A stretch of DNA of 64,000 bases from assembly GCA_964035575.1 (NCBI GenBank), contig OZ037874.1:1416810-1480809 (forward strand). Direction: 5' to 3'. The translations under genes were made by a program, and so were the position numbers. A model generated the notes under the pieces. It saw only the letters and a program-made list of their open reading frames with translations. It had not been told where the DNA came from and searched no databases. Position 1 is the stretch's first letter. Each line of letters starts with the position of its first letter. Below are positions 31,060 to 42,427 of this stretch, one piece after another. This stretch comes from Rhynchopus sp. YZ270_cl-10. Its lineage: Eukaryota > Euglenozoa > Diplonemea > Diplonemida > Diplonemidae.

Positions 31060-31750
31060 ACCCATTTCCACAACGGAAAGGTGCCATCCTCATTTTTGCT
31101 TCCCTTTCCTGCACCTTGCCTGGGTAACTCCATGCAGGAAGATACGTGAAGATCGATGGATGCACATGTCTCTTGTTGTGGGAGTGTGTTTTGTCAATGG
31201 AAACCACACAGTTCTGCTGTGGCTTTGTCACGAAGCACAACCACCTACCGTGGCGTGAAGGTGGAAGTGCCTCTGACTAGCTTTGCACATGACACCACAT
31301 CTCCTTCGCAAACACTGCCCACCCCTCTCTTCTCTTCCAAACTTTTAGTTGGCCGAAGTCAATTCCTTTCCCCCATCAGTTCTTTCCTTCGAACGAAGAA
31401 CCAGTGTGACCAAGAGTTTTCCTGAAACATGCCATCGAAGCATCGTAGCAGGGTATATGGTGCAGCGCACTCCAAGGCACTTGCGCGGGGGCAAGACAGA
31501 GCTAACGAGCGGCAGGTGCATCACGAGGACGTTGCAAGGCACGCTCTCCTCAGCACCCCTCAGTGGCTGGGCCTGTTTTCTTCCCAAGCTCGTTAGCATC
31601 GTTCTATCAAGTTTTTTTATTTACGTTCATCATTCTTGAAAATGTGTCAGTTGAGGTCCATTATCAGGGACCGCGCGACGCCTCCTTCTTACTCCCCATA
31701 TCCTGTATCACAACACACAACGAATCAGGGCAGTAAACAGAGACCAAACG
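31060..31750. other. Spacer, no gene recognised
   Basis: Moderate GC, with short open frames on both strands that do not resemble known proteins. No recurrent motif was found. Confidence 0.5.
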
Positions 31751-33651
31751 ATGCTGGTGAACGTGTTGATGGCGGCTGCAAGTAAAAGTCTCAACTGTTG
31801 GGGAGGGAGTGTGGGGTCTATCACTACAACCTCAAACCCGGACCTCATTTTTGCCCAAGGCTCTTGCGGGGCTATGTGGTACAATGTCAGCGACAAAGCT
31901 AACCCTCACCTTGCGAGCCTTCCTCACTACACAAAGGGCGGCCCCTCTGCAGTTTATTTAGATTCCATGTACAGCGCTACAAGCGGTGGGGACATCGCTG
32001 TTGTGTTCCCCGCCGGGTATGTGCCGGGTAAGGTTAACAAGGATTATGTGGTGCTGTATTCAGTTGACACCCTCGAAGTACTTGCAGCAGTTAATTTAAC
32101 AACCTCGGCTGGCACGGTGATCAACGGCGTCGCAGTGCACAACAACCTGCTGTTCGTTGTTGGCTCGAAGGGACTTGCTGTTATTAATGCAACAACCGGT
32201 ACTGTCACCTTTTCTGCCCCCTTGGGTAGCTACGTACAACACGTTAAGGTCAGCCCCGAAGCCAAACTACTGTACACCTACGATCAACCTGGGTTCGGAA
32301 TGGTGGGAACAGTAACTATCCGCAGCTTGGATACCTTTGCCTTTCTGGGCTCATTCGAGCACGAACAGGTAACCAAGATTTTGACTCCAACAGGATCACC
32401 GACGGAAGTATACTTATTCGGCACTGTTTACCAACTCACAAAAGTGGACGTTGCTGATCCTGCGAATCCAGTTGTGGGGAGTCCAAGCGCTAAGTAAAGT
32501 CTATCTGTTGCGGATATTGTTTGGACGGATGTGCTCGTTATTGCAACCAGAGGTTCCCCACCAGACGAGGTGCGCGTGCTTGACCCTCTGAATGGGTTTA
32601 GCATCACTGCTCGGTCCAACACTGCAGTTGATCTTTATGCCGCTCACCTTGCAGTCGGAGACACGGGGAGCATCTACTGTGTGGTGAACCAATCGAAGTT
32701 GGTGGTGTTTGAGCAGCAGGGCTCTGACTTAGTTGTGTATGGGGAATCAGAGACGAGCATTAGAAACCCCCGGAAAGCTGTGGAGATAGAGCCGGACGTT
32801 ATGGCTGTGATGGGACACAAGGGGTTTACATTGTGGACATGCACTACCCTATACCGAAAGTGTTGGCAACGGAGTCAAAGGGATCCACAGGGTATAACGA
32901 GGTTATGTGCGTTTCACGTAAACATGCGCTGCTTGTTGTTCAGGAGGAACACTACGATCCGCCGTGTTATCTTGTCGCATACAACGTATCTGACCCGGCC
33001 TCGCCTGCACCCATGTGGAGGAAGGAGGTAGACCGATTGTCCTCATGTGCTGCTACTGAAGATGTCGTTCTACTCACTTTATATGCATCAGGCCCAAAGA
33101 ACGTCACAGTTGTTGATGTGACCACAGGGCAGAAGACTGACACGATAGTCGTCGACAGCAGGCTTTGGTGGAGTGTAGGCGTGTCAAAGGGATACCTGTT
33201 CTTCTCGTACGAAAGTGATGTGCAAGCCTTCCATATTTCTGAGTCCCTGCAGGCGGAGCCTCTTCCGGATTTACGGATGAATTCTTCCATGGGCAATTAT
33301 GCCCACGGTACAGACACAAGTATGTGCGTGGACCAATATTACTCGAAATCGAGGCCTGGGCGTCTAAGCATTTTTATGTACGACACATGGAGGAGCAGCC
33401 TGCACCTGTCACACCCTGCACCTGCCACACCTGCACCTGTCACACCTGCACCCGACACACCAGCTGGAGGGGTACCTTGGCTTGTTGTGGTAGGGTCTGT
33501 CGTCTTCTTCGCAGCCGCTGGGTTGGCCGGGGGCTGGTTCTTGAAGTCGAAGATGAAGGTGCACGAGGTGGACCAGAATTCGGGTTTGTGCGACCAAATA
33601 GTGAACGACAGCGTGGAAGTGGAATTCTCGGCCTTCAACATCGCGGAATAA
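31751..33651 (+). pseudogene. LVIVD-type beta-propeller membrane protein, broken
   Basis: The reading runs through three segments (31751-32497, 32498-~32826, ~32826-33651) that together make one propeller protein with LVIVD-like repeats (YNVSDKANPHLAS, VDVADPANPVVGS, YNVSDPASPAPMW). The C-terminus has a Pro/Thr stalk (TPAPVTPAPDTPAG) and one membrane helix (WLVVVGSVVFFAAAGLAGGW), then a short basic-start tail, giving a type I topology. An in-frame TAA lies at 32495 and a one-base loss near 32826 changes the frame. A GT-AG intron of 57 nt (32494-32550) could remove the TAA, but it would also delete a propeller strand, so I favour a nonsense mutation. TAA is used as a normal stop elsewhere, so recoding is unlikely. 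The N-terminal signal peptide is weak. Confidence 0.72.
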
Positions 33652-34056
33652 TTATCTCCGTTTTTTAGAAAATTTGTCCCCGTCGTGTGTGTGTCTTTGC
33701 CTCTCTGAACCACACTCTGGTACCTATGGCATATCTGCAGTTGTGTTGACAGAAGTGTTCAGAGGAAAAGAGACATATTACATTGCACACAGGATACTCC
33801 CACCAATCCCTCAACTCCGCTTTGTTGCATACCTATTTTCACATTTTTCATGGTTTATAACGTCGTTTATAACAGGCCACTTGGAATCCGAGACACATTT
33901 CCATGCCATTTTTGACCATAAAATCCAGTTCATGCTTTGAGTACCAGCCCACAACATGATTTGGCAAGATTTTTAGCCCGTCACCCAAATATTTTTAAGG
34001 TGACTGAGGTCTATGATTTCGGATCTTCGGCTTCCAACTTTCTCTTTTATTGTTGA

Positions 34057-34102
34057 GGTGCCTAAGCACACAAGGCTTATTCACCAACAAACTTTTCCTT
34101 TT
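34057..34102 (+). repeat. Recurrent intergenic motif 1, copy 3
   Basis: GGTGC, arm CTAAGC, loop ACACAAG, arm GCTTA, then TTCACCAACAAACTTTTCC. It lies 406 bp after the LVIVD gene. Confidence 0.55.
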
Positions 34103-34284
34103 TTTGTGTAAAATAACCATGCCCATCTTCATTCGCACCTGCCTTCAACGTTAGTTATCAGTCAATGACTGAACACTTTGCAAACGTTAATGGAAGCAAG
34201 AAGAAATCCAGGTGAAGGGTTTATCTCACATTTATTTTTTTCCTTCTTTTCTTTGAACGTGTGCCAAGAGTCTTTATCCATCCC

Positions 34285-34440
34285 CTAATCCTTCTTCCGT
34301 TCTTGAACAAGAAGCTTGTTGACCAACGTCCTACCCAGGTGGCGAAGCCTAGTTCACAGGCAAAGGTGTACTGATGCTGAAAGGGATATTTTGCCATCCT
34401 TGACGCAGCTTAGTTAGCACGAGGCACAAGAGATATTTTT
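34285..34440 (+). repeat. Dispersed ~140-bp repeat, copy 2
   Basis: Counterpart of 8717-8860. It ends in a stretch resembling the motif 1 core (TTAGTTAGCACGAGGC) at about 34408. Confidence 0.65.
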
Positions 34441-35063
34441 GTCATCAATACATAAGGGCGACGTGCTGTTGTTTGCCGAGCGAAGCGAGGCATGCAACGA
34501 TATTCAGTGCTGTGACAATTGGGACACAAGAATATAAAGAGGCAGGGGGGGGAAATAGACTGCCCAGTCTGTGTGGTTTTACTGTATTTTCAGACCGCAA
34601 AGGAGAAGGGTTTTCTATGCTGTACACCAAACCTCTTCTTGTTCAGAGCGCAACGACACACCCCACCACCTGCTCCACCCTTCCCTTTCCCTTTCCCTTT
34701 TGCCCCTCACCTGAACCCAACCCTTTTTTCAAAATCAATTTACTTCGATACAAACGGCACCTCATCCACCCACTATTTTTCTTCAGTGTTTCAACTTGTC
34801 TTTTTCTTCCGGGGGCGAAGACGTACCCAGCGGGATCACCCAGTATTAGACAGTGCAGATCAGAGTGCTGGTGTCAAGGTGTCTGGAAAGGCGAATTGCA
34901 GTCCTTCCGTCACAACGGGAACGTACATTGTGCCAAAAAACCTTAGGTTTTTAGTCTTTAGATGTGCGCCACCCACCCACACACACCACACCTAAGGGTT
35001 ATGTTCTGTGCAAGAACCCTTAACTCGCAACACACATCCCAGCATTCTGTATACCTCTGAACA

Positions 35064-37526
35064 ATGGCGACATGCAGCATCCAGTCGCTGACAGTGCTGC
35101 TGTGTGGTGCTGATTCTGTCGACAGGTGCGATCATTGGTGGCTTCACTCTGTCAACATGGGACAACCTTCTGGAGAAGGCACGTGACACAGGCGACGAGG
35201 GCTTTGGGATGTGTCTCGACAGTGGTACGGCGGACATCGAAACGGTCTCGTCGCGCTACCTGCGCTCCGTCCTTGGCAATGTGGATACGGCGGTGAAGGA
35301 GTACCTGAAGGTGCCTGAGCAGCTGGTGCTATCTCTGGCCAAACTTGCGACCGCCCACCACCCAAACGTCAGCACGAGCCCCGCCTTTGCAGATACGGTT
35401 ATGCGCCCTGCTCTTATGTCCGCTTTTCGCGTTGGGACGACTTCCGGATTGGACGTCATTTCGTACGAAATGTACCCGTGGTCCCCAGTACATCCTGTTC
35501 CGTGGACGAGGGGGGACGGGTTTGCAGGGTGGGCTCGCGGATGACGTTCATGGATGTGAACCCTGGGAATGGTATCCCTCCGACGAATGGCACCCAGGTC
35601 CTCCTGGCGTACGAGATGCGTGACCCTGCGACGGGGGCGGTGGGTATTTCGGACTATATCTCCTTAGGGGAGGCCACGAACAGAGGCGACAGAAGGTTCC
35701 CGCATCTGCCGTGCAACTACTACCCGGACTACAACAAGGGCCAGTGGCGAGGTGTCTGCGTAATGCCCATGGATATAACCGAGCCCCTGGGCACCGTAGG
35801 CCAGATATCCCGTGGCAAGCAGCTCTACAACCTGGGTGCCGATGACCCACCCCTGCACCCGACGGAGACACTGATCTACACAAACCTGGATGTGCAGTGG
35901 GACAGGCTGCTCTGGGAGCTGAGCTACACCTTCACCCACCCAGAGATGTACACTATGCACCCCAAGCAGGGCAAGCGTGTAGGTGTGATCAGAGCGACAG
36001 TGACTGGAGACGGGATAAAAGAGGCAGCGAGTGCACAGCTGCTCCCAGCCGACGCATCGCTGTACCTGGTGGAGTACAATCCTGTATCCGGCTCAACGGG
36101 AACGCTTGTCGCGTACAACAGAGGAAGGCATCTGCGGGAGTCTGTTATAAGTGACTGGGATGCTTCCATCAATATAGCAGAGAGCTTCAACATAACGAAC
36201 CACTCAATGGAAGACGCCACGTGGCATATCCCCTCAGTGATTGCAGAGCACGGGCGGTTTGTGTTCACACACCCACAGAACTACAGAGACCTTGTGGAGA
36301 TGACAAAGACGTCATTCCTGAAGTGGTCTGACTCGAACGGCACGGAGTTCTGGACAGTGGCAATGACAATTGAACACAAAACGATTACATTTTTTGCGAA
36401 CCTTCTTGTGCCAAGGGCGTCTGTGATGGATACGATTGATGCGTCGACAAATGCAATTCGTGCGAAGGTGGCATCAGATCTGTCCTCTGCAGACGCACAG
36501 AAGGAGGATGCGGTGATTGTGATGGTGGTTGTCACGGTCATTGCGATCACGGTACTCCTGGCCATTGCCGTTGTATTCACACGCTACATCACGTCCCCTC
36601 TGCTGAAGCTTGGGAGTGAGATGGCAAGTGTGGCTGTGATGGACCTGGAGGCTGTGGACACGGGCCGTGCTGTGTCGCAGCTGAGTGAAGTGGGGATGAT
36701 GCAGCGCAGCTTTGTTACCATGGTGGCGAACCTGGTGGAGTACCGGAATTACATGCCGCAGAGTGTGCTTGTCAACAACAGTGAGAGCGAAGACGTGTCA
36801 GAGTCCGCGCGAGATGAGAGCCTGTCGCATGGTTCGCATACGTCACAGAGTTCAGTTGTTACGATGCAAAACCAGAAGGCACTCCTGCGTGTAGAAGGAA
36901 TGAAGAAGAAGAAGGTGTCGCTGGCACACATGAACGTCGTATCGTGGCACGACTTCATCAAGAAGCACAAGGACACAGAGGTGCTCTCCGCACACGGTGG
37001 TGTGATAGAGAAGATCCTGACAGCAGTGCAGCACAACAAAGGTGTATGCGACACGTTTGCTGGCGACAAGATACTTGCCACCTTCAACGCCTTTATTTTG
37101 AAGCCGTCGCACAGTGTTGCCTGCGTGCAGGCTGCACACGAAGTAGTAACAGCACTTGGTGATGTGCACAAGATCTCGTACGGGTGCACGACAGGCGAGG
37201 CACGTGTCGGGAACATGGGCTGCAACGGGATGAAGAAGGTGTCGATTCTTTCGCAGTCCATGTCGTGGGTAGTTGTGCTCGAGCGTTGGAACAGAATGAA
37301 CGACTTGCCTGGTGTCGTTGACCAAAACGTGTCGCGTGAGGCGGAGGGACAGGTGGTACTGCGGTGTGCAGGTGCTGTGCTGTACAAGAAGTTCAGTGAG
37401 AAGGCGCAGACTGTGTTTGTTGGGAAGGGTTTGTGCAGCAGCGAAAACGAAGAGTGGATGTACCAGCTGGAGTCTGCCGCAAACAACGCGCACGCTCTGT
37501 GGAACGAGGCCTTCGAGCACATCTGA
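35064..37526 (+). CDS. Two-pass sensor receptor with cyclase-like domain, frame interrupted
   Basis: The architecture is an N-terminal membrane helix, an extracellular sensor domain of dCACHE type (with YPDYNKGQWRG), a second helix (VIVMVVVTVIAITVLLAIAV, ~36510-36570), a HAMP-like linker and a class III cyclase-like domain (~36915-37440). The cyclase domain keeps the GDKILATFN turn and TGEARVGNMG, but the first metal-binding position reads HMNVVSW where active enzymes have Asp, and the SQSMSWVVVLER helix lacks the usual Asn/Arg pair. Many protist receptors have this variant; catalysis is doubtful. The frame changes twice. Near 35100 one extra G seems to split the first helix. At 35478-35527 a GT-AG intron of 50 nt would restore the frame, or it is a second lesion. 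The gene may be decaying or carry assembly errors. Confidence 0.72.
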
Positions 37527-38078
37527 GGTTACGTTTTTATTGTTATTGTTCAGCGTAATATTTTCATGTGAACGCATATTTGTGTCGTGTTCTCTGTTTT
37601 CTGTACTGCTGGGCCTACTACTAGGGATGGATCTGGTTACCGGCTGCAAGCGAAAGCTTATGCACCGTGGTGCTTCTGCACTGAGGTTGAGTTTTATTGC
37701 TATCGCTCTTGAAAGTGAAGCAGCATGTTTCTGTTTGCTCATAATTTTTGTAGTTTTAGTTGGTCGTAGCTCCGTGTCATTGCTCCGCGCTGCAGTGTCC
37801 TGCTCTCAAGAACTTGTTATTGGTTGTGTTTTTTATTGATACTGCTGTGCTAGAAAACACCTGTCAAGACAGATTGCGACATTTTTGTGTTGCCATGCGA
37901 AGTGGAACGCTAACAAACTCTAACTGTTTTGTTTCCCGTTTTTCCTGTGTGGGCGAAGATTGAGGTTACACATTTTACACATTCCATATTCTATGAGACT
38001 TTCAGTGTGGTGAAGTACATTTCTAAACCTCTTTGTCAAGACTTTAAGACCCCTGATCTCCTCTAGCTCCTCTAGCTC

Positions 38079-39200
38079 TTGCACAGCATCCTTGCACAGC
38101 ATCCTTGCACAGCATCCTTGCACAGCATCCTTGCACAGCATCCTTGCACAGCATCCTTGCACAGCATCCTTGCACAGCATCCTTGCACAGCATCCTTGCA
38201 CAGCATCCTTGCACAGCATCCTTGCACAGCATCCTTGCACAGCATCCTTGCACAGCATCCTTGCACAGCATCCTTGCACAGCATCCTTGCACAGCATCCT
38301 TGCACAGCATCCTTGCACAGCATCCTTGCACAGCATCCTTGCACAGCATCCTTGCACAGCATCCTTGCACAGCATCCTTGCACAGCATCCTTGCACAGCA
38401 TCCTTGCACAGCATCCTTGCACAGCATCCTTGCACAGCATCCTTGCACAGCATCCTTGCACAGCATCCTTGCACAGCATCCTTGCACAGCATCCTTGCAC
38501 AGCATCCTTGCACAGCATCCTTGCACAGCATCCTTGCACAGCATCCTTGCACAGCATCCTTGCACAGCATCCTTGCACAGCATCCTTGCACAGCATCCTT
38601 GCACAGCATCCTTGCACAGCATCCTTGCACAGCATCCTTGCACAGCATCCTTGCACAGCATCCTTGCACAGCATCCTTGCACAGCATCCTTGCACAGCAT
38701 CCTTGCACAGCATCCTTGCACAGCATCCTTGCACAGCATCCTTGCACAGCATCCTTGCACAGCATCCTTGCACAGCATCCTTGCACAGCATCCTTGCACA
38801 GCATCCTTGCACAGCATCCTTGCACAGCATCCTTGCACAGCATCCTTGCACAGCATCCTTGCACAGCATCCTTGCACAGCATCCTTGCACAGCATCCTTG
38901 CACAGCATCCTTGCACAGCATCCTTGCACAGCATCCTTGCACAGCATCCTTGCACAGCATCCTTGCACAGCATCCTTGCACAGCATCCTTGCACAGCATC
39001 CTTGCACAGCATCCTTGCACAGCATCCTTGCACAGCATCCTTGCACAGCATCCTTGCACAGCATCCTTGCACAGCATCCTTGCACAGCATCCTTGCACAG
39101 CATCCTTGCACAGCATCCTTGCACAGCATCCTTGCACAGCATCCTTGCACAGCATCCTTGCACAGCATCCTTGCACAGCATCCTTGCACAGCATCCTTGC
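38079..39200 (+). repeat. 13-bp minisatellite, about 86 copies
   Basis: TTGCACAGCATCC is repeated head to tail with no evident variant units. The unit has no stop codon in any frame on either strand and its length is not a multiple of three, so every frame stays open and long spurious proteins result. The homogeneity points to recent expansion or strong homogenisation. Confidence 0.97.
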
Positions 39201-39411
39201 AGGTATCTAAGGTGCACAGGCTTTTACAGGGGACCATTTTTTACAGGGGACCATTTTTTACACATTACAACACACTTGTCCTTTCTTTTTACCCTCCCTC
39301 CCTCCCCCTTTCCTTTGTTTTATTGTGAGCCTTGTACGCCTCCACGGGGCGGTCCCTGGGCAACGGTTGAGGAGTGCAGGCCGGCGAAGCGCAAGGCGTA
39401 GTGTGTCTTGT

Positions 39412-39448
<37 letters not shown>

Positions 39449-39604
39449 CGCTTCATGCCCCTCATCTGGCGCACTACTAACGGGGGACGCCCCATGTAGT
39501 TTTTTTTTTTTTTTTTTTTTTCCCGGTGGTCCGGGTTTTGAGTGTTTTTAGTGTTTTCTTTTTCCCAGAGAGGGTTGGGGGGAGGTGATCAGGGGTCTCA
39601 GGGA

Positions 39605-39606
<2 letters not shown>

Positions 39607-39638
<32 letters not shown>

Positions 39639-39826
39639 TTCAACTTAGCCCTAGGCTCGCTTTTTTTTATCTACATCCAGTGACAGAGGGGGTACTTACT
39701 AGTCAAGCGAGTATGTAAACAGCTAGATGTCCAGACAAGGGCACTTTACTATTGTACTGGCAAGACAGTGCCTGAAAACACAGTTAGTGGCACTAAAATA
39801 GAAAGCATGTGGGACAACTACAACCA
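39607..39826 (-). mobile_element. Poly(A)-tailed retroposon fragment, copy A
   Basis: The ~190-bp body (39638-39826) is almost identical to 42200-42387. Read on the minus strand, it ends in GGGCTAAGTTGAAC and a ~31-base A tail (T run at 39607-39637). Two more T runs at 39499 and 39412, each followed by a short unique segment, suggest several poly(A)-tailed insertions next to each other. I find no target duplication for this copy. Confidence 0.65.
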
Positions 39827-41599
39827 ACACTTCCCTGCAAATAAGCAAAAGGGTCGTATGTGAGTGCAATTTTTCCCAAAAGGAAAAGGGGAGGGGATGG
39901 GACGGGAGGGTTGCTCTGTCTACCGGTGTAGTTTTATTTTGCTTTGTCTTGGGGAGGGGAGGGGAGGAGAAGGAGGGGATTGAGTGAGCCGTTTCCTCTG
40001 TAACACACAAACAAATAAAAAGGAAGTTCCATAATCTTTTTAGTAGTTTTCTTTTTGGTGAAAATTTTTGAGAACTTCAGTAAGTGTGACCTGACCCGAC
40101 TGACTGACACCCAAAGGGTAAAACAACAATAACGCACAACAAAATCAACAACAACAATGGTGGGTCTCGTGCTTACCTGTGGTGGTTTTGAAAAATGAAA
40201 AATTGAAATTGACCTTCACAAGGTAAAAATGAAAAACTAAAGGAGTGAAAAAAGGAACTCAAAGGACAAGAGTTCTGTACAAACTCTACTCTACTGCACA
40301 ATCTATAAAAGTGGCCCAATGGCTCCTGATGCCACTGGCCTGGCTCTTAGACAGGTCTTCCTCTCTCAGGGACCTCGAATCAAAACAGAGGTGTCTTGAC
40401 AAAAAAGGCTCAAAGGTGCAGAGGTCTGTTTAGCCTTACAGCAAATCCTTTAAAAAAGGAAAGGCCTTGAGACATAACAAAAGAGGGTTTTGAGGCAGAC
40501 GGAGGGGCTCAACAAATAAGACCTTCCAGGACCCAAGTTTTTTCTAGCCCACAGCAACATAGGTAGAAAGAACATGAGAGGAAGAAGGGACTTACCTGCA
40601 TGTGAGATGAAGAGGGAAATAGGCAGAGGAGAAGGAGGGGCTTTTTCACTTCAGGGGTTCTTGATGGTCAGGGCTGGGTTTCTTCTAGGTGGAGATTCCC
40701 ATGGGTAGACCAAAAAGAGAGAGTAGGTTGAGGTGAAAAAGTTTGGGACAATAAAGACAATAAAGACAATGTAAAACAGTTGAAACAATGACAATAACAT
40801 ACAGACAGACCAAGTGATGACCTCCCATGCCTCAGGGGCAAGGATGTTCAGCTGGTTCTGGGTTAGTTTCCTGAATCTGGAGGGGGGGTGAGCGAATCAT
40901 ACAACCCTTCAGTATGGAAACGGAGTCTTGGGCAAGCCTGTGAAAAAGAGGAATAATGGAACAAAAGGACAAGGGTAAAAAAAATATTAACAAGGGGGTG
41001 AATAAAATAAAGAAAATATTAACAAACTAGACAAGGGGGTGAGGGGTAAAAAATGGGAGTTGTGTTTTTGAATTTTCTGTACAATATTGGATCTGTGCAC
41101 AGGGGGCATTACCCCTCTAACAGCAAGGGTAAAGTTGAAAATAAAGGAAAGTGCTTCTTTGAGGCACTATGACACTTTGACAATCTATTTTTTGAAAGTA
41201 AAGTAAAAAGAAGTGCATCCTGGTGGCACTTTGACACTGGCAAACATTCTATTCTATTGTGTCTACTGTTTCTATTCTAAATTCTAAAACACTGGCTGGG
41301 CGACCTCCTGGGAACACCTCACACAAAAATCAAAATCCTAAAAAACCTTAGTTTTTTAGTCTTTACTATAGAGATGTGCGCCACCCACACCACACACACT
41401 ACACACACACACCCACACACACCCACACACACACACACACACCCCCTCACCACCAGAGGGGATTTGACCAAAAAATCGATTTTTTTAAATAAATAGTTGC
41501 TCATCCAAAAGTGAATTTTTTGGGCTTAACGTGTTGTTTGGGGGTATTGAGGCCCAAAAAAAAATTTTTTTTCAGTCGTGTTCAGAAATTGGACTGCCA

Positions 41600-41765
41600 A
41601 ATGACATGTGGCATTCGGCCAAAAATCAGCTTTTTTGGTCATTTTTGCCTTGTAAAACATGACACTTGTGGCATGCTTCCCAGTACAGGAAAGTGCATTG
41701 AAAAACCTGAAAAAACACATCTAATATGTGATGGTCAAAAGTGCAAGATTCCTTCGTTAATGAAC
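41600..41765. repeat. Dispersed repeat shared with 19640-19800
   Basis: Same order of blocks as at 19640, with a longer middle segment. Confidence 0.6.
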
Positions 41766-42174
41766 TTTTTGAGTACCAGTTATACCTGGGGAATATGCTC
41801 AGATCACTCTTTTGACCATCTGGCGTTTACCACAAAAACACCACTTTTTACAGGCCACTTTACAGGCCAGTTCATGAAGGCACGAGTGAGGTTTTTTTGT
41901 ACACGTTACCGTGAGCGGGCGCGCGAAGCGCGCACGCGAACGCCCCGCGGGAAGCGAATAGCTGACCGCCTGCCCAGTGTGTGAGGTCCTTACAAAAAAA
42001 ACCACCTGTAAAAAAAGGTGAGGTCCTCATCACGTTTCCATGGAAGTGTCACACAAGAACGACAGGTTTTTTAGCCCGTCACCAAATGGTAAATGACAAA
42101 AATAAAAATGGGGAAAACCACGTTTTCGTACACATATTCTTTCTTTGCTTTGCTTTGCTTTGGTTTGCTTAGTT

Positions 42175-42387
42175 ATTTTTTTTTTTTTTTTTTGGTGTTG
42201 TTCAACTTAGCCCTAGGCTCGCTTTTTTTATCTACATCCAGTGACAGAGGGGGTACTTACTAGTCAAGCGAGTATGTAAACAGCTAGATGTCCAGACAAG
42301 GGCACTTTACTATTGTACTGGCAAGACAGTGCCTGAAAACACAGTTAGTGGCACTAAAATAGAAAGCATGTGGGACAACTACAACCA
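42175..42387 (-). mobile_element. Poly(A)-tailed retroposon, copy B, with target duplication
   Basis: The same body as copy A, followed on the minus strand by an A-rich tail (T run at ~42176-42193). A 13-bp direct repeat, GGTTTGCTTAGTT, flanks it at 42162-42174 and 42388-42400. Body, tail and target duplication identify a SINE or 5'-truncated LINE inserted by target-primed reverse transcription. It lies just 3' of the OTU gene. Confidence 0.82.
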
Positions 42388-42427
42388 GGTTTGCTTAGTT
42401 TTGTGTTGTTTTCTTTGTATCTCTTGT

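Larger units (their letters stand above)
33652..35063. other. Spacer with motif 1 and a dispersed repeat
   Basis: No gene is supported. Motif 1 lies at 34057 and the ~140-bp repeat at 34285. CTTAGG and GTGCGCCACCCAC near 34942-34980 also occur at 41350-41395, before a CA-rich tract. Confidence 0.55.
37527..42427. other. Gene-free tract: minisatellite, T runs, retroposon pieces
   Basis: No credible coding sequence. It contains a 13-bp minisatellite (38079-39200), T runs of 20-40 bases at 39412, 39499 and 39607, a ~190-bp repeat in two copies, a CA-rich tract at 41390-41450, and a copy of the repeat at 19640. The part from 39860 to 41300 is AT-rich and purine-biased with no recognisable feature. 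Confidence 0.65.

Noticed and set aside
32495-32497. TAA as a reassigned sense codon
   Set aside because: TAA, TAG and TGA all end other well-supported genes in the window.
38044-39401. Long proteins on both strands through the 13-bp minisatellite
   Set aside because: The unit has no stop in any frame and is not a multiple of three, so all frames stay open. There is no independent coding evidence.
39638-42387. The two 190-bp direct repeats as long terminal repeats of one element
   Set aside because: Each copy has its own poly(A)-type tail, copy B has its own target duplication, and nothing between them is coding.
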